Shown: positions 11,761 to 23,187, numbered from the stretch's first letter. The stretch is 64,000 bases of DNA from Zeus faber (GCA_960531495.1 OY482849.1:31304839-31368838); one strand, 5' to 3'. Made by a program: numbers and translations. The notes: generated from the sequence alone by a model not told the origin.

Positions 11761-12140
11761 AATAAATCATTTCTATATTTTATATGGAACCCATTCGTAC
11801 ATCAGGTTAATTATAGTCTAGTTTCCAAATATTGCCTAAACAAGGATATTAGACATACCAAACACACTCAGGAAAAAATACGACAGTATTACCTATAATA
11901 ACCTAAATGTTATATGACATGTACTGCAAACACTTCCTTGGTCACAATTGTGATGATTGTGTTAGAAGAGACGTAAAAGTTTCCACAAAGACATCCCTTT
12001 GTTATCAGCACGGACATAAAGTTCTGTATTTACACGTTACGACGGTTAGATCCAGATCCAGATCCAGGCAGACGGTCACTTTTTGGCATGACACCTGTCC
12101 ATAGGTCCTACTCGTCCGCTCGACACGTCACTAACTCACA

Positions 12141-12714
12141 CCAGAAGCGACGCGCAGCGGCAAAGCAGCTGGACGTCACACATGTTCAATGGGAGATGGC
12201 GACGAGGGGCGAAGGACAGCGAAGCGACGCGATCTCGGAAACTTGGCGACGGGAGAAGGATGAATGGATTTCAACGTTATGCTGATTGGCTGTGACGCGA
12301 GGCGACGATAAAGCATTTTTGCTGCTCCGTCTGATAAAATGCCCCCTGAACAAGTCCTTGAGTTTGGTTCCTGCCAAAGTTTTGTTCCCAAAATGGAGGA
12401 GAAGCTTGTTGAAGGAGCCGCGTTCCCCACGCTGTACGACGTGGCTGTTCATTTACAGAGACGTAATAAAAAATAAACGATGCGTGGAAGAAGATTTGGG
12501 AGGTAGTTGGGATCCCTGGTGAGGTTTGTTACATGATGCACTGAAGGAAAAATGTCAAAGTCCGAGTTTCTGTTGGGAATGTCCCTGTACCTCCATGTAG
12601 TTTGATTATAACCTTCTCCATGTACAGTATGACGTCATGCAGCACAAACCACATGGTCGGAACGCAATGGAATAATTTGAGACGTTAAAACAATTAAAAT
12701 CATAAATGTACACG

Positions 12715-12746
<32 letters not shown>

Positions 12747-13110
12747 AACAATGTACAATACATATAATTATTATGTATATTATATATAATTATTACATAT
12801 TTACTTGTATTTTTAACTACTATATGTACATTTACACTCACATACATCCTCAAGGAGATACAGACCGTGACCGTGTTTCTTAAAAATAATATATTTGCAA
12901 ACAACATGTAAACAACTGACTGCAGCTCTGTGCACATGAAGCGATGAGCTGAACAGGAACGCCCACAAGCCACAGCAACAGCTCCTTGGCGACTGAGCTT
13001 GCGATCGCGCGGTCAACTTGCTCCCGTCGCCAAGTCTGCCACATCACGTCGCTCCTCCCATTGGAAATGAAGGACTTTCTGCCGCTTCGTCGCTGCGTGG
13101 GGCTTCAGGT
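12141..13110 (+). mobile_element. Possible PIF/Harbinger-type element next to the acot promoter
   Basis: The sequence near 12141-12260 (CTCACACCAGAAGCGACGCG, then TTCAATGGGAGATGGCGACG) resembles the reverse complement of 13010-13114 (CACACCTGAAGCCCCACGCA, then TTCCAATGGGAGGAGCGACG). That gives imperfect terminal inverted repeats about 1 kb apart. The interior carries a MADF-like coding relic, a domain found in PIF/Harbinger accessory proteins. I could not define a clean 3-bp target duplication, so the call is tentative. Confidence 0.4.
12393..12545 (+). pseudogene. MADF-domain-like coding relic (copy 1)
   Basis: Starting at the ATG in AAAATGGAGGAGAAGC, the plus strand reads MEEKLVEGAAFPTLYDVAVH and then loses frame around an A-rich run. 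The continuation in another frame resembles the DAWKKI..VVG part of MADF DNA-binding domains. The second copy at 33935-34085 retains NDAWKKILEVVG in frame. Frames are broken in both, so this is a relic, probably of a transposon-borne gene. Confidence 0.5.
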
Positions 13111-13434
13111 GTGAGCTTAAGGTAAGACAACGGCTTTGAATACTTAACAGGATTATGTATAAACTTATGTAAATACTTCAAGGTGATTGTTGTGATTCCT
13201 CTCAGGGGAAGACAAGGATTACCATGATCTGTTGCAATTTGATATCATTTGGATATATTTCCATAATTGTGTAATGTGGAGGTTTAAGGTTAATCAGTAA
13301 GAAGTGAACATTTTGTTGGCCATGTCTCAGCTCTGTACGGTTTGTTTGTTTTGTCTGCACATGACAGTTTCCTGTTCAATATCAATATTTACCTGTTGTC
13401 CATGTCTGTTTTTCGAGAGAACTAACGCCTCATA
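13010..13434 (+). promoter_or_regulatory. Candidate promoter, 5' untranslated exon and first intron of acot copy A
   Basis: The segment ending at a good donor (TTAAG|GTAAGAC, donor at 13122) and the sequence before the start-codon exon are conserved at 45050-45485 (unit 2) and 62750-63172 (unit 3). An acceptor (AG ending about 13420) precedes AACTAACGCCTCATA and the ATG. The arrangement suggests an untranslated exon ending at 13121 and an intron of about 300 bp. The transcription start is not known. Confidence 0.45.
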
Positions 13435-13571
13435 ATGCTTAAAGCACATTCCTGTATGACGGCAATATGGAGACACACAATGAGCATCATACCTGGAGTT
13501 ACAGCCATGCACCATTCGTTGGGTGAGTATGATGTTTGTTTGCTGTTGTTCTTGTTTATCTCTTTGTGTTT

Positions 13572-13613
13572 TACATTACATTACATTACATTACATTACA
13601 TACATTACATTAA
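13572..13613. repeat. (ACATT)n microsatellite
   Basis: About eight tandem ACATT units, one shortened, lie just inside the first coding intron of acot copy A. The tract is absent at the corresponding places in units 2 and 3. Confidence 0.9.
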
Positions 13614-14751
13614 TTCTTTGGTTTGTGTGTTACCGATCAAATGCAATCCAAAATCAAACTGTCCATACATCTCTAAAACGTAGTTACAAAATTTCAATTC
13701 CTAGAATCTCCTTGATTCCCCTTTGTGAGCAGGGTCGTTTTCTAGCCTTTTGGGGGCCCTATGACTAATGTTATTTGGGCGCCCCTATTTTGTGAGACCA
13801 TGGTGAGGGGATTCCAAACCCTCTAAGGTGGTGCGGGGGCATGGATTTTACATTTACATGCGTTCATCTTGTGCAATTTAAGAGAAATAGAGGCTAGATC
13901 CGTGGAAAAACTCTTAAGTCCTGAGCCTCCTCTTTGGGCTCCTATCTTGAGTGGAAAGGGGTTTTGAACGTTACAGTATATGCATGCCTCGTCATGGCCA
14001 CTCCCATGCTTAGATATGTAGAGATGGGAGGTTAGACTCTTTTTACTGACTCGAGTTTGTATTTTTACCCACTGTCTTTAGTGAGTGACTAAAGAGAGTC
14101 GGGGTCTGGAGTCACCAAGTCATTCACCCAGAGCCTGGGGAATCCTCCCAGCGCCCATAGAGCATACAGAGCAAAGATTTCTGCTGGTCGAGCCAACTAA
14201 CTTGCGGGTTTACCCCGCTAACTGCGGTTTACCCCTTCTAGACTTTCCAAATGTTATCGGACAGAATGGATCAAATATATGATAGTGGAACAAGTCGTCT
14301 CGCAAGGGTTGTTACGGTCAAAAATCCACCGTTTTACAGCCGCTAGTAATAATGCTTTTTACTACCTCAAATTGGCTTCAAAGCCCAGCGCTGTTCCTGG
14401 GGGCTTGCTCAGAAGAAGCACTCAACCAATCAGAGCTAGTATCCATCATCATCCTCACTCCCAGTCCCCACTGGTTCACACCATCAGGCCACCGATTTAC
14501 TAAAGGAAAATTATCCATATTGTGATAAAAGACTGAAAGACCAAGAGTTCTCAAAGGCAAAAGGTTTATTTTGAAGTTTTAATTAAAATCAATGTAATTA
14601 AGATCAAATATCAATGTTATTAAATGTTATTTCAATATATCTCAAATCATAGTCGAGTAATAGTAATCTACTAAAAAGGGACAAATTGTGAGTTATGGAA
14701 CACCGTGCAGCGGCAGCCCGGGTCAGACCTTCAGCTCCGGGCTGGAAAGTC

Positions 14752-14814
14752 CCAGTGAGTGAGCGACTTGCAACCCGAGTCGCTGACTTGGGTTGCAAGT
14801 CACTCACTCACTCA
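14752..14814. repeat. Inverted repeat, about 20-bp arms
   Basis: The left arm GAGTGAGCGACTTGCAACCC (14757-14776) pairs with GGGTTGCAAGTCACTCACTC (14790-14809) with one mismatch around a 13-base loop. GACTC-rich sequence of similar flavour recurs at 14030-14050 and 15590-15660, so it may be the remnant of a small inverted-repeat element. Confidence 0.75.
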
Positions 14815-14879
14815 GTACTTGGAGGCAGACATTGACTTCAGCTCCAGTCGGGCTGGGAGAGAGAGTGGTTCGTGCAGCC

Positions 14880-15506
14880 TGCGTAAGAACAATCTGGGAG
14901 AGAGACATGAGCAAGTACTGAGTTGAAACAAGTGCCAAAGTGGTTTATTTTCTCACAGGGCCAGGTTAATACAGTATTTAACTTGCCACATTTTGTTGGG
15001 GAATTCTCACTGCCTGGTCAGTAAGGTTAATCTGCCCGCTACAGGAAAACAAACTGAGGGAATAAAATATATTTATCCAGCAGAATAAAGAGAAAGATAC
15101 AGATGCACTTCTAAACCGTGATTCTGTTCAGTCTAGTTTTACATTAGGAAAAGCCAGCTTCTATACAGAGAAAAGGTTGGCCTATTCTGAGACGAGCCAT
15201 GTGATTCGCTGTTGCCTTAAGTAACAGCTGAAAACTGTTTTAACAAAGAAAAACATTGAATTCTATTGGTGCCAGGAAAGAATACATTGGTCCTGACATA
15301 TGGTGCTTTGACAAGCTAGAAAAACAGAGATAATGACTAAAACAGTTGTGCCATTTATATGCAGGAATATTAGATCTCCTGATAAAAAAGGAGCCAGAAG
15401 TAATCACCAAACAAAACATGTGCCCCTCAGCATTTTGGCATCACTTGGCTGTAGAGTTACAGTATATCATCCATGAACATTGATCATCTGCATTTTCTCT
15501 CAGAAT
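14880..15506 (-). mobile_element. LTR-like segment of an endogenous retrovirus (unit 1)
   Basis: The part at 15220-15506 matches 45690-45926, which in unit 2 lies directly after a purine-rich tract downstream of retroviral env on the minus strand and so is a 3' LTR. Here no retroviral body follows, and the flank resumes at about 15520 as in unit 2 at 54440. GGTTTATTTTC near 14941 reads as a minus-strand poly(A) signal. The low-coordinate edge is uncertain and I found no clean target duplication. Confidence 0.55.
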
Positions 15507-15519
15507 TTCCACAAATACA

Positions 15520-16080
15520 GTTGATATAAGAATTGCACAATAGTGTGAGTGACGTTGTCTAGCTAGTAACCAGTAGGAGCGGCAAGTCAGTGAAAAAGTC
15601 AGTGGAGATGAGGACTCGTTTGAAACTCTTCACTGACTCAGAGTGAAAAGAGTCGTTTGTTTCAAACTTTTTGTTCAGACTCTCACATCACTACAGATGT
15701 CTGATTAGTTGCTGCACTAAGTTGTGGGTTGATACCATTAATTACACAGCTTTGGTACATTTTCTAGCAAATTCTGACCACTCGAGAATGGAGGGGAAAA
15801 AGGGTAAAAAAAATCCCCCCAAAAGACATATATTAGATATACAGATATATTACATATATACAGATATTTCATCACACATTAATGCAATTGGGCTCTTTGG
15901 ATTCACAAGAGTCTCAGCTTTGTACCTGTATCCAATTTCTACAATTACATGACTGTTTAGTTACCACAGTGAGCGAAAATTAGGAAAATAAAATAAGGTG
16001 AAAATAACATCTTTGCACTCTTTAGCCAACATACCCTATGTAGCTGACATATGCCAGGCATGGCTGTAAAGGTGAGACTC
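15520..16080. repeat. Duplicated intronic block shared by the three units
   Basis: The sequence containing GCACAATAGTGTGAGTGAC, GACCACTCGAGAAT and the ATATATTACATATACAGATATTTCATCAC stretch recurs at 54450-54830. Its later part, including GCCAACATACCCTATGTAGC, recurs at 63780-64000. No coding signal is seen. It serves as a marker of the duplication. Confidence 0.7.
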
Positions 16081-16229
16081 TTGCGGTTCTAATGAGCCCA
16101 ATTTCATTGAGATACTTTGATGTGAGAGGTCACCCGTTTGAAAATAATCATGCCCATATACTTTTGGCAAAAAAGGTAGCCGACTTTGGAGCTATGTTAC
16201 ACCGCTTCTCAGTTAGCTATCATGACATG

Positions 16230-16620
16230 CTAACATGCACCAACGGATGATTGGACGTCTTTCTCATATCGATCATTTAAAAAATCCCTTTCCAGAATAT
16301 ACAAACTTTCATTAAAAACAGATGACACTTTATCTTTACCTACAATGAAATGGGAAAGAGACCTTGCTGTCCCCACCGATATCAACCTATTTGCAACAAC
16401 ACCTTTTCTATGACCCACAATTCCAAAATGCAACTCATCCAATATAGATTCTGCACAGAGCTCATATCACGGAACACAAAATGTTCAAAATGGGTTTTGT
16501 GGATAAAGACATTCGCTCTCACTGTTCCCTTAATACCAGAGATGACTACTTTCATGCCTCCTGGCTCTGCCCACCTATCCTAGCATTCTGGACCAACAGA
16601 TGCTTAATTTTAGCTATAAG
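16230..16620 (+). pseudogene. L1/Tx1-like LINE ORF2 C-terminal fragment
   Basis: On the plus strand the broken frames read MKWERDLAVP near 16346, then HNSKMQLIQYRF near 16418, and then HCSLNTRDDYFHASWLCPP followed by AFW near 16517-16590. This is the Cys/His-containing C-terminal region of L1-clade ORF2. Stops and frameshifts show it is dead. It lies in the long first coding intron of acot copy A. Confidence 0.6.
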
Positions 16621-17237
16621 GTAAGCGAGGATTAAGTTTAGGTACAAGGTTAGCAGCAGCCCCAACACCAGCAACACAGACAGACAGGCAGACAGACATG
16701 TCAGTCAGTCAGTCATAGACTGTAGTGAACAGCAAGGTTTTTAACTTGCTTTTAAAAGTATTCAGTGTGGGGGCCTCTCTCAGGTTCCTTGGTAGGGTGT
16801 TCCATTGACTTGGGGCATAGCTACAGAGGCAGCCTCTCCTGCTTTAGAGTTGGTACGAGGGATAGTTAAAAGACCACTGCCTGTGGACATGAGAGTTCTT
16901 GCTGGTTCGTGTATAATTAGCATTTAGTTTATATACTGAGGTGCAAGGCCATTTATAGCTTTATATACAAGTAGCAGAATCTTAAAATCAATTCTAGTTT
17001 TGACAGGGAACCAATGTAGAGATCTAAGAACAGGTGTGATGAGTTCAAACTTTTTTGTACCAGTGAGAACGCATGCAGCCGCATTTTGGATTAACTGTAG
17101 CCACTACACAGCTGATTTCGGGAGGCCGGTGAAATGGCCATTACAGTAGTCCAATCTACTCGTTATTAATGCATGGATTAATTTTTCAGAGTCTGCTTTT
17201 GACAGAAAGCCTCTTACTTTTGAATGTTTTTTAGATG

Positions 17238-17653
17238 TGTAGTTTCTTGATGATTTTGATGTGTTGATGAAGAAGGAGTGACCGCTGACGCTGACTTGAG
17301 TAAAATAATAGGTTTATTACAAAAGAACAGCATCAGACCAGACTTGCCATGGTTCGCCTGGGAGAGAACAGAGCCGGATGGATTCTTTGCCGGATGCAAC
17401 TCGGGCGGGTTCTTTTATGTTTGTCCAAAGACAACGTTGACCATTTGGTTCCCCTACATAGGTCACAGGTCACATTTCACCTCCCTTATAAGAAAATTAC
17501 TAACAGACGGTGCCAGGGGTCCCGAGAGAGACAGCACATCACCGGGACCCCTGGTGATGTGCTGTCTCTCTCGGGACCCCTGGCACCGTCTGTTAGTAAT
17601 TTTCTTATACAACGGGGGCTGTCTTGGGACGCCACACATTCCAAGACCCCTCA
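17238..17653 (-). mobile_element. Solo LTR, family 1 copy 1, TSD GATG
   Basis: The element begins TGTAGTTTCTTGATG and ends AGACCCCTCA, with GATG at 17234-17237 and 17654-17657. GGTTTATTAC near 17309 reads GTAATAAACC on the minus strand as a poly(A) signal. Sister solo LTRs are at 32880-33254 and 51608-51823. This copy uniquely contains a 57-bp perfect inverted repeat at 17487-17609. Confidence 0.85.
17487..17609. repeat. Perfect 57-bp inverted repeat with 9-base loop
   Basis: The left arm 17487-17543 (TATAAGAAAATTACTAACAG...) is the exact reverse complement of the right arm 17553-17609. The loop is GGGACCCCT. The sister LTR at 32880-33254 has only one arm's worth of this sequence (near 33160-33215), so the inverted duplication arose after insertion or in the source copy. 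Confidence 0.95.
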
Positions 17654-17879
17654 GATGGTAGAAGGCTGATTTTGTGATGTGATTGATATGGCTCTTAAAA
17701 TTTAGATTACCGTCTATGATTACACCCAGAATTTGGCTGCCATCTTGCCTGTCACGCTCCTCTCCCAGCGTGCTTCTCGTCTATCCCAAAATTGTTATCC
17801 GACATATTAGCTTAGAAATACATACACTCGCACACCAATCCTACTCCGAACAACACTTCACCCGACCAGGGTCTGTGGG

Positions 17880-18640
17880 GCAGGAGGGGTACGAGTGATT
17901 CGGGTTCGACTTGCCTGTAGCAATTTTAACTGCAATTGCCAACAGCACACATTGAGCACTGGGGTTTTCGGGGTGGTGGGTCGCTGGCGGGTCGGTGTAG
18001 GGGAGTGGTTGGCTGGTAGGGCCCCCTGCCACCTGGGCTGGAGTCCTGGCAGCTTGCCCCTGATGGCTCAAGTTGTGCTTTGACTTTGTGGGGCGGCGGA
18101 GAGCGCCACCGGATGCCTTCTGGGGGCCCCTGGGGGCTGCTTGCTGTTGTCAGTGTGGGTTGGGGTGCGAGGGGCGGCTGTCGGCCTTTGCTCCTGCTGC
18201 ACGGCTTCTCTGTGGCAGGTGCCCCGGGTGGTGGAGATATATATCTGGCACCCTGCTGGCGTCGGCAGGGGGGTGGGCTAACATCTGGGTGCCCCATACT
18301 GAGCACACTCTGCTACGTGGATGGGCGCTCGGCACTTGGGCCGGGTGGGGCGTCTGGTCGGCTGCGGTAGGGCAGGCCTCGCCTTTGCACATGGCATGGG
18401 TGGGCATGGAGGTCCCGCCGGCTTGCCGGGCGGGTAGTTCGGGCGGGGTGTCGCTCTGTTGGTGCGTCTTGTGCCTGAACTTGGAGGTGGGTTGTTTGTG
18501 TGCGCCTGTGGAGTGCAGGGTCTCCTCGTGCTCCCTGGGACTGGGTTATGCTCCTTGGGGTGAGGCGTGGGGGTTGGTCTGTGGCCTTCTGTGGCATCCC
18601 TCATTTACTGCCATAACTATGACAGGAAGAGGCCACGTGC
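17880..18640. other. GC-rich stretch, unrecognised
   Basis: This block is far richer in G+C than the surrounding intron and supports long frames on both strands (to 200 codons), none with recognisable domains. Low stop-codon density explains the frames. It could be a GC-rich repeat or a transposon fragment. No counterpart is visible in unit 2. Confidence 0.4.
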
Positions 18641-21600
18641 CTAATTGTTGTTCCAGTTTTCCTGAACCTGATTAACTCTGTTTTTCAATACATGTTGTCG
18701 TCCAGTGTTTTCATGCAAATGTTATTTGGTTCTACGTTTGATTGTCTAACCCGCAGTGAATCTCCCCCTCTTGGAGTAGTGATTAGTTGTTTATAGACCC
18801 AAACATGGTAAGACCGTTCTCCAAAGAGGGGGATTGGTGGTGGTTCTGTATAACCAAAAATAGGTGCTTTTGTCATCTTACAGGTCCTCCACAGGACAGA
18901 GTTATTGCAGCAGTTGTTGATGATTTAAGAATTAATAAAGAGTTGGATTGCAGGTGGAGAACTTGAACTCCACTTGCAGACTAACTCTGTCCTAGATGCA
19001 ATGGCGCAAATACTCTGTTGTATGCCCAGCATGCTGACAGCACAGGTTTAAAAGAAAGGGACACCACATCATTATACATGCAAACAAGGTATTGACTTTT
19101 AAAGCCTAAAAATAAATCTTTTGGTGTATGTCAGGATGACACCTGCACAAAGAAGATCCACATTATTTCACATTAAACGCCATCTCAAATTTTTGATTTT
19201 ACTAATCTACTAATATCTTTTCCTTTTTTTGTATTTTCCAAACCTCAAGGATCTTTACGGTGGAGGAGCAGGTACAGACCGGCTCCTCTCCTGTCGGCTT
19301 CACCCGCTCGTGCCCTCATAGACGAGCAGATCAGCATCCAGGGGCGTTTCCTGCCGCCCCACAGTGCAGTCACAGTGTGTGCACACATGCACAGTGAGGA
19401 CGGCGACCTGTGGGAAGCCTTTTCACACTACAATACCAACGAGGACGGCACCGTGAACCGTAAGTCACGAGGATCGTTACCAGCATGCTCACTGTTGCTT
19501 CAAAATTCAAAATTACAATTAGCAAATAAAAATACAATTCTATACATTACGTATCCAAAACCAACAAAAAAGAATCACATTTCACAATTCTCTCCTTCAT
19601 TAGTGAACAGAGATTACTCAGTTGGGGGTTCCTATGTCGGGTGCGAGCCGATGGGGCTGATGTGGAGCCTGCAGCCGGCACCGGGGGCCAGAGAGGGTTT
19701 GAGGTTGGCACTTTAATATAACGTTTATAATAAAGGTTTATTTTGTAGAAGCCCCACTGTAATTGAATTTATTGACTTCAAACTGTCTCCGTTGCATAAT
19801 CTGTCCACAGGCTCAGGAAGAAAAACGTGGAGGCTCCGTACGTAGTCAACCTGTCCCTGTTGGAGGGCCACGTCACACCAAGTGACGGTTCCACAGGAGA
19901 AGGATGCGGCGCGGGTCCGCTGGCGGTATCGACTGTGGAGAGGTGGTACATGACACCAGGCGTCAGGAGGATAGACATTAGACAAAATGGAATCGTGGGA
20001 ACGTTATTTCTGCCTTCAGGTAAGATAAGATAAAAAGCTGAGAGCGTTTATTTAGCGGAGTACATTTAAATATACAAGGAATTTGTCTTGGTCAGGCTTG
20101 GTGCATTGGTGTGTAGTGCATAAAAAAACTTAAAAACCCCAAAAAAGATGTCTCATATTGTAGATCAAAATGTGATCACATGCAGGCCCGGGGCCGTTCC
20201 CTGCCGTGGTGGACCTGTGGGGGATGGGAGGAGGGCTGGTGGAGTACCGCTCTGCACTGTTTGCCTCCAGAGGCTTTGCAAGTCTTTCTCTTGCTTACTT
20301 TGGACACAAAGATATTCCCGGTCCACTCAACACAATAAATGTCGGCGTTGACTACCTCAGGGTAAAAACAAAACAAATAAAGATTACTTAATTTCCTTTC
20401 TCCCTCCATTTCTTTGTCGTTCCAGGTGAATTTTTTCCCCATCTTTTCTTTTATGTTGGCAGTCGGCGTACCACCTGCTTCAGGACCGTCCTGAAGTGTG
20501 TGAGGAAAGAGTGGGTGTGATCGGCCTCTCCTTCGGGGTCTTCATGTCCCTACAAATCGCCACTCAGCCTGATCTCAAAGTGTGTGAAGAGTTCAATCTT
20601 TGAGATCAGTTTTTCTGGGACAGTGGTCATTCTGCCGCCCCTGTTACTGTGTGAAATGCACATTGATAAAGAAATGTTACATTCAGAAATAATGTAATTT
20701 AAGTAAATACTGTGTCACTGCCTTGATACTGTGGCTCAGATCAAATATCATGTATCAAACATGTATGATAATAATTGAAGTTTCCCCTTTCAGCCAAAGT
20801 GTGTCATTTGTATTAATGGCCCAATTGGAGAGTACTGGGGCAGTGGGAGTCCCTTCAAGAGGTAGTAGCTGCTGATGAAAATGATTATATACTATAATAC
20901 TATTGATGCCAATCAGATGCTTGTTAGTGCTTCTACTCATTCAGTGCCATTTACCATATGATCATGTGAATGTCTTTTTTCATTTTTTTCTTCTTTTCTC
21001 TTTATTACCCATGATATTGACTTGTTTGTTTCCTCTATAGGTAAGTCGTGCAGCGTCGTCATCACTAAGGCCTGGTGGGTTTGTTCAATTCTGGCCTGGA
21101 CACAATTTGGGATGTGTAATTAAAGTAATGCTTTGTTACTGAGATCCATTTATTGCAACTGATTTGCAGACAGGAGCAGAAAAGAATATCACAAGAAACC
21201 CACTGCTTAAAATGGGGTCTTAAAGAGCCACAAAACTTTGAAACCAACTGTGTGGAGGTTGAGTTTACTTCTGTGTGTTGTTGTTGTTGTTGTTAGTACC
21301 TCACGGTACTGGCGCTTTGACGAACAGGGCTACGTTAGTTTCAGAGAAGTGTCCTTGCCGAATAACATTCACCCAGAGAACAGTGAAGGTAATGCGTAAA
21401 ATTAAAAGTCACACCAATATACTTCCAATCCCCAACATTCAATTACAATCATTGCAATTTTACATCAACCACATGTCTTTGCAGTTAGAAAACCTGACCT
21501 GCCCAATACTGTACATTGTGGGAGAGGATGACTTGAGCTGCGCGAGTAAAGAGAACGCAAATGAGGTACTCTGACCACAAACATATTTATTCCTTGGTTG

Positions 21601-22344
21601 ATCAAAACTCCAAGTTGAACTGTAGATTTGCAGCTTCCTTGCTCTGAATAGAAGACATTGGAATTTGATTCACAATTGAATTATTTACTTATTTGATTCA
21701 ATTATGTGTTTGTGATTTAACATGTGTTTGTGCCTCAGATTGAGGAGGCTCTGCGTTCTGCAGGTAAAGCCCAACTCTTCACCCGCTTGTCGTATCCCGG
21801 TGCAGGACACCTGATAGAGCCTCCGTACTCCCCAAACGCTAGAACCGCCCTGTGGACGGTCAAACCCAAGAAACGTATGTGGGCTTTCTTTGTTTTGTTT
21901 TTTCATTTAATTTGCACAGGCCCAATTGCTCACTATTTATTGTTAGAATGCTTCTAATAAATGTGAAAATAATATAAAATGTTGTTTAATGTCAAGTATA
22001 AACAGATTGTTCTGAATTATTTGTTTATCCTTATTTTTTTACTTACCCTTCATGGTTTTCACCTTAATGGATCATCACTGTGCATGAGTCTGGGTCAAAT
22101 TCAGTTACTGATCTAGAACTTTTCTATTTCCTTCTCCTCCACAGCCACTGAGTAGCCCATTCATCTTAAACAATCCACAATCCAACTAAATCTCACATAG
22201 CAAAGTAATCATTTCATTCATTTTGTGTAAAATGAAAACAAAACTTTATTTGACGTGAGATATATCAGCAGCAGAAGCAGCTTTGCAGTTGCACAAGTTT
22301 CATTCTGTCCTACATTTGTATTTACCATGAAGAAACATGTGACC

Positions 22345-22475
22345 TTGTGACCTTACCCGTTGCTCTTTGGACCAACCGACGAGCAACAGGTATGCAGCCA
22401 CTCTGATCCCAATTACCTAGAGCAAAGTCAGTTGTGGCTGCTCAAACCACCCCATTCCCATGCCACAATTTGTAT
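22345..22475 (-). mobile_element. Truncated LTR of the 10877 family (unit 1)
   Basis: The block containing CCGTTGCTC...GAGCAACAGG, then TATGCAGCCACTCTGATCCC and AATTACCTAGAGCAAAGTCA matches 58960-59060 in unit 2 and 11055-11160. It lies in the last intron of acot copy A and has lost most of its left part, while unit 2 keeps the whole LTR at the same place. Confidence 0.65.
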
Positions 22476-22839
22476 TTACCATTTCTAAACATGTGAACTT
22501 GGTTTAATAACGACAATTCTTAGTCTGGCTTAAAGTTTACTGTTTTCACCGACGGTGAGGCATGTTGGTGACCTGTGTAATTCAGGTACACCGTAGATCA
22601 TAGTGGATTTTAGAGATATGAACGCTGACTGAATAATTCCCAGATTCATTTTGAACTTACCCTCTATTCGTGTCTAGTCATCACGCTGTGGGGAGGCCAC
22701 CTCGCACCCCATGCCGCCGCACAGGAAAACTCCTGGAACAAGATGCTGCATTTTCTGGATTGCAATCTCAGAGGCTGAGATTGTCCGGTTACAGACAATA
22801 TCAACTCAATCATCTGTTCACCTCCAGGAGCAGTAATTG

Positions 22840-23187
22840 TACTCCCCACTTAAGGACCTACCTGTTTAACGACTGTGCAGACTTTGGACCAGCTCCCGAC
22901 CAGTCTGTATTGTGCGCTGCGTACAATACCGCGGTGTGCGTGGCGTCTCAGCGTCAAGCATTATATCACGCATCATCCTTTATATACTATATACACTGTT
23001 TACATCTCATCTCATCACTGTTCTCAGACCCAGTCTTGTTCCTGCAGTTTGTCAGTATTCACAACACGCGTGAACGCAATCGCAACGCCCCCTTACCGTG
23101 AAATCACGTGGGTCCTCGCTTATCAATCAATTCTCTTCACGACCTGGTCGTAGGAACAGAACTCGGTTGTTAAGTGAGGAGTACCTG
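22840..23187. mobile_element. Tigger/pogo-like MITE candidate, copy 1
   Basis: The ends resemble CAGGTACTCCTCACTTAA in inverted orientation (left GTACTCCCCACTTAAGG, right TTAAGTGAGGAGTACCTG followed by TA). It inserted into the 3' flank of acot copy A just after CAGTAATTG, where unit 2 has uninterrupted sequence. No transposase is present. The left terminus has lost its first few bases. The family name is tentative. Confidence 0.55.

Larger units (their letters stand above)
16700..17745 (-). repeat. Dispersed repeat, split by a solo LTR
   Basis: The segment 16700-17233 (CAGTGTGGGGGCCTCTCTCA, GCATTTTGGATTAACTG, GTGAAATGGCCATTACAGTA) and the segment 17658-17745 (TTTAGATTACCGTCTATGAT, TACACCCAGAATTTGG) read as one common fish dispersed repeat interrupted by the LTR. 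No protein is readable. I recognise it as repetitive but cannot name the family, and the strand is uncertain. Confidence 0.45.
13435..22778 (+). pseudogene. Acyl-CoA thioesterase (ACOT/BAAT family), copy A, frameshifted
   Basis: Coding exons: 13435-13522, 19250-19459, 19604-19703, 19811-20019, 20186-20361, 20463-20579, 20794-20861, 21297-21388, 21485-21565, 21739-21874 and 22678-22778. All junctions are GT-AG with matching phases. The product would hydrolyse acyl-CoA. It has a basic N-terminal extension, the ARALIDE and GCEPMGLMW motifs of the N-terminal domain, and an alpha/beta-hydrolase domain with the nucleophile in GLSFG, the acid in GEDD and His in [10 protein letters not shown]. Compared with copy B, exon 8 lacks 2 bp (ACAGTGAAG versus ACAGAGTGAAG). 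The frame shifts and stops at TGA 21529-21531, before the acid and His. Either this copy is a recent pseudogene or the base call is wrong. An AATAAA lies at 23400. Confidence 0.8.

Noticed and set aside
18073-18675. 200-codon plus-strand frame with overlapping frames on the other strand
   Set aside because: High GC content lowers stop frequency. There is no domain, no splice context and no counterpart in unit 2.
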